From: JACKII01 sp965222315
GTDB taxonomy: Bacteria; Pseudomonadota; Alphaproteobacteria; Bin95
Reading direction: 5' to 3'
DNA length: 64,000 nt
Assembly: GCA_965222315.1 (NCBI GenBank)
Contig: OZ244951.1
Coordinates: 434,001 to 498,000, forward strand
Shown piece after piece: positions 60,567-64,000 of the stretch. Under the pieces are notes generated by a model. It saw only the letters and a program-made list of their open reading frames with translations. It was not told the DNA's origin and did not search any database. Positions within the stretch are counted from its first letter, which is position 1, and every line of letters begins with the position of its first letter. The translations under genes were made by a program, and so were the position numbers.

Positions 60567-61670
60567 TGTCTTCTTAAGCTTCTTCCCGTGCTATATGGCA
60601 CAGAATGGAGGAAGCCATGTCAGTCTCAGCGAAGCCGTCAACACCGTCCAGGCGTGATGCTGCCAGCAAGCTTGCCGAGCAGCGGTTGAGCGTACTCGAG
60701 CTTGCCAAAGAGCTCGGCAATGCGGCGGAGGCCTGCCGCCGCCGGGGGATGGACCGCACCAGCTTCTACGAATGGAAAAGGCGCTTTCAGACCCATGGCT
60801 TCGATGGCCTGAAAGACCTGCCACCGGTCCATCAATCGCATCCGATGACCACTCCGCCGGAGACGGTTGCCCGCATCCACGCCCTGGCGCTGGAGCATCC
60901 GGCGTATGGCTGCAACCGGCTGGAGGCGATGCTGGCGCTCGAAGGCGTGCGCGTCTCGGCGATCACCATCCAGAAGATCCTGAACGAAGCCGGCCTCGGC
61001 AGCCGGTATGACCGCTGGCTGAAGCTGGAAGAACAGTTGGCCGGCAAGGCTATCGAGATCACCGCCGAGCAGGCGGCCTTCATCGAAAAGCTCAATCCCG
61101 CCTTCCGCGAGCGGCATGTGGAAAGCGGCGCGCCAGGCGAACTGCTGTCCGCCGACACTTTCTTCGTCGGCAGCCTGAAGGGCGTGGGCAAGGTCTACCT
61201 GCATGCGGTCGTGGATACCTACGGTTCCTATGCCTTCGGCTTCCTGCACGTCTCCAAGCAGCCGGAGGCCGCGGTGGCGGTGCTGCACAACGACGTGCTG
61301 CCCTTCTACCGCAGGCTCGACCTGCCGGTCGGCGCGGTGCTGACCGACAATGGCCGCGAGTTCTGCGGAACCGAAACGCATCCCTATGAGCTCTACCTGG
61401 CGCTGAATGGGATCGAGCATCGCCGCACCAAGGTGCGCTCGCCGAAGACGAACGGCTTTGTCGAGCGCTTCAACGGCACCGTGCTGGACGAGTTCTTCCG
61501 CCTGAAAATGCGCGAGACGTTCTACGAGAGCGTCAAAGCCCTACAAACCGACCTGGACGCCTGGCTCGTGCACTACAACACCGAACGGCCCCATCTCGGA
61601 TACCGCAACCAGGGCCGACGCCCCATCGAAACCGTCAACCTGTTCGTCAGTCAAGAAGCTTAAGAGGACA
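60567..61670 (+). mobile_element. IS481-family insertion sequence, 1104 bp
   Basis: The ends are inverted repeats: left TGTCTTCTTAAGCTTCTT and right (reverse complement) TGTCCTCTTAAGCTTCTT, one mismatch in 18. Both begin TGT, as in the IS481 family. A perfect 7-bp direct repeat GTCTAGA flanks it (60560-60566, 61671-61677). It holds one complete transposase gene. The intact repeats suggest recent insertion. No second copy occurs in the window. Confidence 0.93.
60617..61663 (+). CDS. IS481-family transposase
   Basis: 348 residues from ATG 60617 (GGAGG just upstream; an ATG 12 bp earlier is also in frame). N-terminal helix-turn-helix (LAKELGNAAEACRRRGMDRTSFYEWKRRF), then an rve integrase core with DDE acids in SADTFFVG, LTDNGREF and the Glu of NGFVERFNGTVLDE. 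The closing YNTERPHLGYRNQGRRP is the family hallmark. The gene fills almost the whole element and stops 7 bp before the right end, within the terminal repeat. It looks intact. Confidence 0.94.
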   Translation: MSVSAKPSTPSRRDAASKLAEQRLSVLELAKELGNAAEACRRRGMDRTSFYEWKRRFQTHGFDGLKDLPPVHQSHPMTTPPETVARIHALALEHPAYGCNRLEAMLALEGVRVSAITIQKILNEAGLGSRYDRWLKLEEQLAGKAIEITAEQAAFIEKLNPAFRERHVESGAPGELLSADTFFVGSLKGVGKVYLHAVVDTYGSYAFGFLHVSKQPEAAVAVLHNDVLPFYRRLDLPVGAVLTDNGREFCGTETHPYELYLALNGIEHRRTKVRSPKTNGFVERFNGTVLDEFFRLKMRETFYESVKALQTDLDAWLVHYNTERPHLGYRNQGRRPIETVNLFVSQEA

Positions 61671-61677
61671 GTCTAGA
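61671..61677. repeat. target-site duplication, right copy
   Basis: GTCTAGA immediately after the IS terminus, identical to 60560-60566. Confidence 0.9.
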
Positions 61678-62075
61678 TCGCCCATTGCCTCCGTCGACCG
61701 TGCCTGCCCAACCATTAGCCCAAAATTCTGTGGCCAACGCGCAACTGCTTCTGCAAAAACGATCCTCGCGTCTCCATGCCTGCCTAGGTTTTCGAGGGCC
61801 TGTCCCTTGCCTAACCAAGGACCAGGAAGAGAATCCGTCAGTGCCAAGGCCTCCTGCCAGAACAGCAGGGCGGATTCCCAATCTTTTTTCCTGTGTAGAG
61901 CTGCGGCGTGGTCTATCGTTTCTTGGTATTGAGTGCGGAGAGCCTTGGGCAGAGGCATTTGAGTCATACGTCAGCACACAATCAGCGGTTCGAGATTGGC
62001 ATGTATCATGCTTACTTTTAACCGAAAGTAAGAGCAGAATTAAGTCCCTTATGGGCTTTGATGGAGGTTGTGCTA

Positions 62076-62819
62076 ATGCGTCGTATCTGCTTTCTCGCGC
62101 TCCTTGGGATGGTACTAGCCTTCCCGACGAAGGCTCAGCATCGGACCGTTGACCTGGAACTCGTCCTGCTTTCTGACGCTTCAGGTTCGATCGACCAGGC
62201 GGAGATCGCTTTCCAGCGGGAAGGCTATGCGGCCGCGATCACCGATGCGGAAGTACTGAATGCCATGACCGGTGGCTGGTACGGCAAGGTGGCCATCACC
62301 TTTGTCGAGTGGGGAGACTTTCTGCATCAGGACGTTGTCGTGCCCTGGACAATTATCGGAGGGGAAGACGATGCCCAGACTTTTGCCTCTGCTTTACGCG
62401 CAGCGCCCAGGCGGGCATTTGGATCCAACGCCATCGGCAATGCTTTGCAGGTGGGTTACGACCTGATCGAAGACAACAATATCCGCGGGCTGCGCCGTGT
62501 GATCGATTTTTCCGGCGACAGCGCCTACAACTTCAACGGTTTGGAAATCGAGCCGGTGCGCCAGCAGATTATCGCCGCCGGCATCACCATTAACGGTCTC
62601 GCCATTCTGTGCCGCGCCTCGGAATGCAGCGGCCGGCCGGTGTCTTACAATCTGGAGCAGGCTTATGAAGACACCATCACGGGTGGTCCCGGCAGCTTTG
62701 TTGTGAAGGCAGACAGCCGAGAGACCTTCGCCGCCGCCGTCAAACGCAAGCTGATATTGGAGATTGCTGGTATCGAGCCGCAACGCCTCGCCGGCCGGAC
62801 CAGTATCGGAAGCCGCTAG
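62076..62819 (+). CDS. DUF1194 VWA-like exported protein
   Basis: 247 residues from ATG 62076, set by GGAGG 8 nt upstream. A signal peptide (RRICFLALLGMVLAFPTKA) precedes a von Willebrand A-type fold with the MIDAS DxSxS in LLSDASGSIDQAE. VTFVEW-like AITFVEWGDF, TAIGNAL-like NAIGNALQVGYDLI and VIDFSGDSAYN are the DUF1194 blocks. Function is unknown; the protein is probably periplasmic. The stop overlaps that of the converging propeller gene by 4 bp (CTAG). Confidence 0.85.
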   Translation: MRRICFLALLGMVLAFPTKAQHRTVDLELVLLSDASGSIDQAEIAFQREGYAAAITDAEVLNAMTGGWYGKVAITFVEWGDFLHQDVVVPWTIIGGEDDAQTFASALRAAPRRAFGSNAIGNALQVGYDLIEDNNIRGLRRVIDFSGDSAYNFNGLEIEPVRQQIIAAGITINGLAILCRASECSGRPVSYNLEQAYEDTITGGPGSFVVKADSRETFAAAVKRKLILEIAGIEPQRLAGRTSIGSR

Positions 62820-63664
62820 AGCCGCTCCAGCTTGGTCAGGCCTGCGGGCGGCAGTTCCGCCAGGTAGAGGTTGCCCACTGCGTCGCCGTAGAGCCCGTGT
62901 GCGCCGTTGATCGCACCGCGGCAGCGCCCGGCGATGCTACCGTCGGGTGCGTATTTCACGATGCGCGGCACCTGGTCGGAGACATAGACAAAGCCCTCGC
63001 CATCCACCCAGATGCACATGGGGTGAAACAGGCCTGTCAGGTCTTGCAGATGCCGGCCGTGGCGGTCGAACACCTGCACCCGTTCGTTTTCCCGGTCAGC
63101 GACATAGACCCGGTCGGCCAACGCCCAGGTGCAGTGCGGTGTGGTGAACTCGCCGGCCCCGCCGCCCGTCATGCCCCAGGTACCCAACAGCCCGCCATCC
63201 GCCGAAAAGCGGTGCACGTTGACGTTGCCGTAGCCATCCGAGACATAGATTTCGCCGTCCGGCGCCTGGCTCGCATGAGTGGGATGGTTGAAGGGTGCGT
63301 TGTCCTGTGGCGCGTGCCGCGCGCCTAGCCGTTGCAGCACCCGGCCGGAAAGGTCCGTCACTAGAATCTGGTGCGCGTCCCGGTCGGCGATGAACAGGCG
63401 GCTGTCATCGGTCGCCCAAATGCCATGGCCGTCCGCGATTAGGTCATCGCCCCAGGCTTCGGCGAAAGAGCCGTCCGCCTCGAACACTATCACCGGCACC
63501 GCGCCGCGTTGCAGGGCATAGACGCGGCCATCGCTGCCGACAGCGACCCAGCTGAGGAAGCCCTGCGCCACGTGATCTGGCCATCGGGCCCAGTTGCGGC
63601 AGACGGCGTAGCGCCGGTCGCCCAGCACCACGGTTTGCGGTTCATCGCGGGCAGTAAGCGTCAT
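62816..63664 (-). CDS. NHL-repeat beta-propeller protein
   Basis: 282 residues. It has six NHL-like blades, each with a GxVYVxDxxNxRVxxF-type run (VYALQRGAVPVIVFEADGSF, LFIADRDAHQILV, IYVSDGYGNVNVHRFSADG, VYVADRENERVQVFDRHG, VYVSDQVPRIVKYAPDG, LYLAEL). It resembles peptidyl-alpha-hydroxyglycine lyase-type propellers, but no signal peptide is seen. It starts 4 bp after the stop of the molybdopterin subunit gene and so is likely co-expressed with it. Role unknown. Confidence 0.82.
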   Translation of the reverse strand: MTLTARDEPQTVVLGDRRYAVCRNWARWPDHVAQGFLSWVAVGSDGRVYALQRGAVPVIVFEADGSFAEAWGDDLIADGHGIWATDDSRLFIADRDAHQILVTDLSGRVLQRLGARHAPQDNAPFNHPTHASQAPDGEIYVSDGYGNVNVHRFSADGGLLGTWGMTGGGAGEFTTPHCTWALADRVYVADRENERVQVFDRHGRHLQDLTGLFHPMCIWVDGEGFVYVSDQVPRIVKYAPDGSIAGRCRGAINGAHGLYGDAVGNLYLAELPPAGLTKLERL

Positions 63665-63668
63665 GGCG

Positions 63669-64000
63669 TCAGGCAGCCTTGCCAGCTTTGGCCGTCTGGA
63701 TCGTTTCCCAGACCGCCAGCGGCGTCGCCGGCATGTCTATATGATTGATGCCGTATTCGCGGCGCAGCGCGTCGACCAGCGCGTTCATGATGCTGGGCAT
63801 GGCGCCCGCACACCCGGCCTCGCCGCAGCCTTTAACCCCCAGGGCGTTGGTGGTCGCCGGCACCTCATGATAGGCGATGCTCATGTCGGGCATGTCGCTG
63901 GCGCGCGGCAGGGCATAGTCCATGAAGGAGCCGGTCAGCACCTGGCCGTCCTCGTCATAGACCACTTTCTCCATCAGGCATTGGCCCAGCCCCTGCGCGA
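63669..64000 (-). CDS. xanthine dehydrogenase/CO dehydrogenase-type molybdopterin-binding subunit, C-terminal end
   Basis: The 5' part lies beyond the right edge; about 110 C-terminal residues are visible. QGLGQCLMEKVVYDEDGQVLTGSFMDYALPRASDMP and NALGVKGCGEAGCAGAMPSIMNALVDAL match the end of the large subunit, including the catalytic Glu in the GxGEAG loop. These enzymes hydroxylate purines, aldehydes or N-heterocycles, or oxidise CO. The active-site loop normally reads GVGEAG; here it is GCGEAGCAG, a variant. The substrate is not assignable. Confidence 0.87.
   Translation of the reverse strand, partial: AQGLGQCLMEKVVYDEDGQVLTGSFMDYALPRASDMPDMSIAYHEVPATTNALGVKGCGEAGCAGAMPSIMNALVDALRREYGINHIDMPATPLAVWETIQTAKAGKAA

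Larger units (their letters stand above)
59171..61967 (-). pseudogene. TPR/alpha-beta hydrolase-like gene split by an IS481 element
   Basis: The N-terminal part starts at ATG 61967 (MTQMPLPKALRTQYQETIDHA) and the C-terminal part ends at 59171. Removing the element (60567-61670) and one 7-bp target copy rejoins one frame as MGDLD-AAQQQWK, giving 561 residues (99 + 462). The N-terminal 280 residues are TPR-like helices (WESALLFWQEALAL, HGDARIVFAEAV, QGALGFIRTSLQQ). The C-terminal 220 residues carry an alpha/beta-hydrolase pattern with nucleophile GVSAGG, upstream VLIGGAYR and a late His. In the present state the N-fragment ends in the IS (CPLKLLD then stop), and the C-fragment begins at an ATG (60601) supplied by the IS end. 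Codons are less GC-rich than neighbours. Confidence 0.9.

Overview
The window is a stretch of chromosome from a GC-rich alphaproteobacterium, most likely a Rhodospirillales-type organism. The evidence is gene order: mdh-sucC-sucD-sucA-sucB-lpd in one direction, metX-metW divergent from a chorismate mutase-hisC-tyrA operon, and gltB-gltD, plus many short-chain dehydrogenases, a CaiB-type CoA transferase and amidohydrolases. No tRNA, rRNA, CRISPR array or prophage was seen. Taxonomy is inferred from gene content only.

Layout. 1-4.8 kb: an FAD-dependent dimethylglycine/sarcosine-type dehydrogenase running off the left edge, zapE and an MFS transporter. 5-13.8 kb: the TCA-cycle block mdh, sucCDAB, lpd. 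13.9-25.3 kb: an envelope-sugar region (SDR, GtrB-like glycosyltransferase, GtrA, epimerase, C-methyltransferase, rfbG, rfbF, arylsulfotransferase-like propeller), then a PepSY membrane protein, an SDR and a CoA transferase. 25.3-31.4 kb: gltD and gltB. 31.7-34.3 kb: an enolase-superfamily enzyme, a hotdog thioesterase and a MoxR AAA ATPase. 34.3-35 kb: a gene-poor, AT-richer gap. 35-39.8 kb: metW-metX diverging from chorismate mutase-hisC-tyrA. 39.9-45.2 kb: DUF5675, a TauD-type dioxygenase, DUF302, an N-acyl-D-amino-acid deacylase-like protein and cfa. 45.4-47 kb: an NsrR-type nitric-oxide module. 47-59 kb: metallophosphoesterase, acetamidase/formamidase, a large SAM-cyclase-AAA-TPR protein, SDR, M20 peptidase, MarR, prfC, a DsbA-like protein, an aminotransferase pseudogene and a cupin. 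59-62 kb: a TPR/hydrolase gene split by an IS481-family element. 62-64 kb: a DUF1194 protein, an NHL propeller and the C-terminal end of a molybdopterin hydroxylase subunit.

How genes work together. The TCA block supplies the 2-oxoglutarate dehydrogenase complex (E1, E2, E3), succinyl-CoA synthetase and malate dehydrogenase. gltBD draws 2-oxoglutarate into glutamate. metXW starts methionine synthesis, and the divergent operon makes tyrosine/phenylalanine/histidine precursors. The rfbF/rfbG pair with a C-methyltransferase and an epimerase should make a CDP-linked 6-deoxy, probably C-methyl-branched sugar; the adjacent GtrB-like and GtrA proteins could load it on a lipid carrier and flip it.

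The most notable items are: (1) a compact NsrR regulon in which a 37-bp dyad precedes a 54-residue membrane microprotein that overlaps a group III truncated hemoglobin gene, with a related motif before nsrR itself; (2) the CDP-sugar/GtrA/arylsulfotransferase-like neighbourhood; (3) an IS481 insertion with a 7-bp target duplication whose removal restores one 561-residue reading frame; (4) a decayed aminotransferase with an in-frame stop; and (5) sharp changes in third-position GC inside or between core genes (sucA/sucB, gltB).
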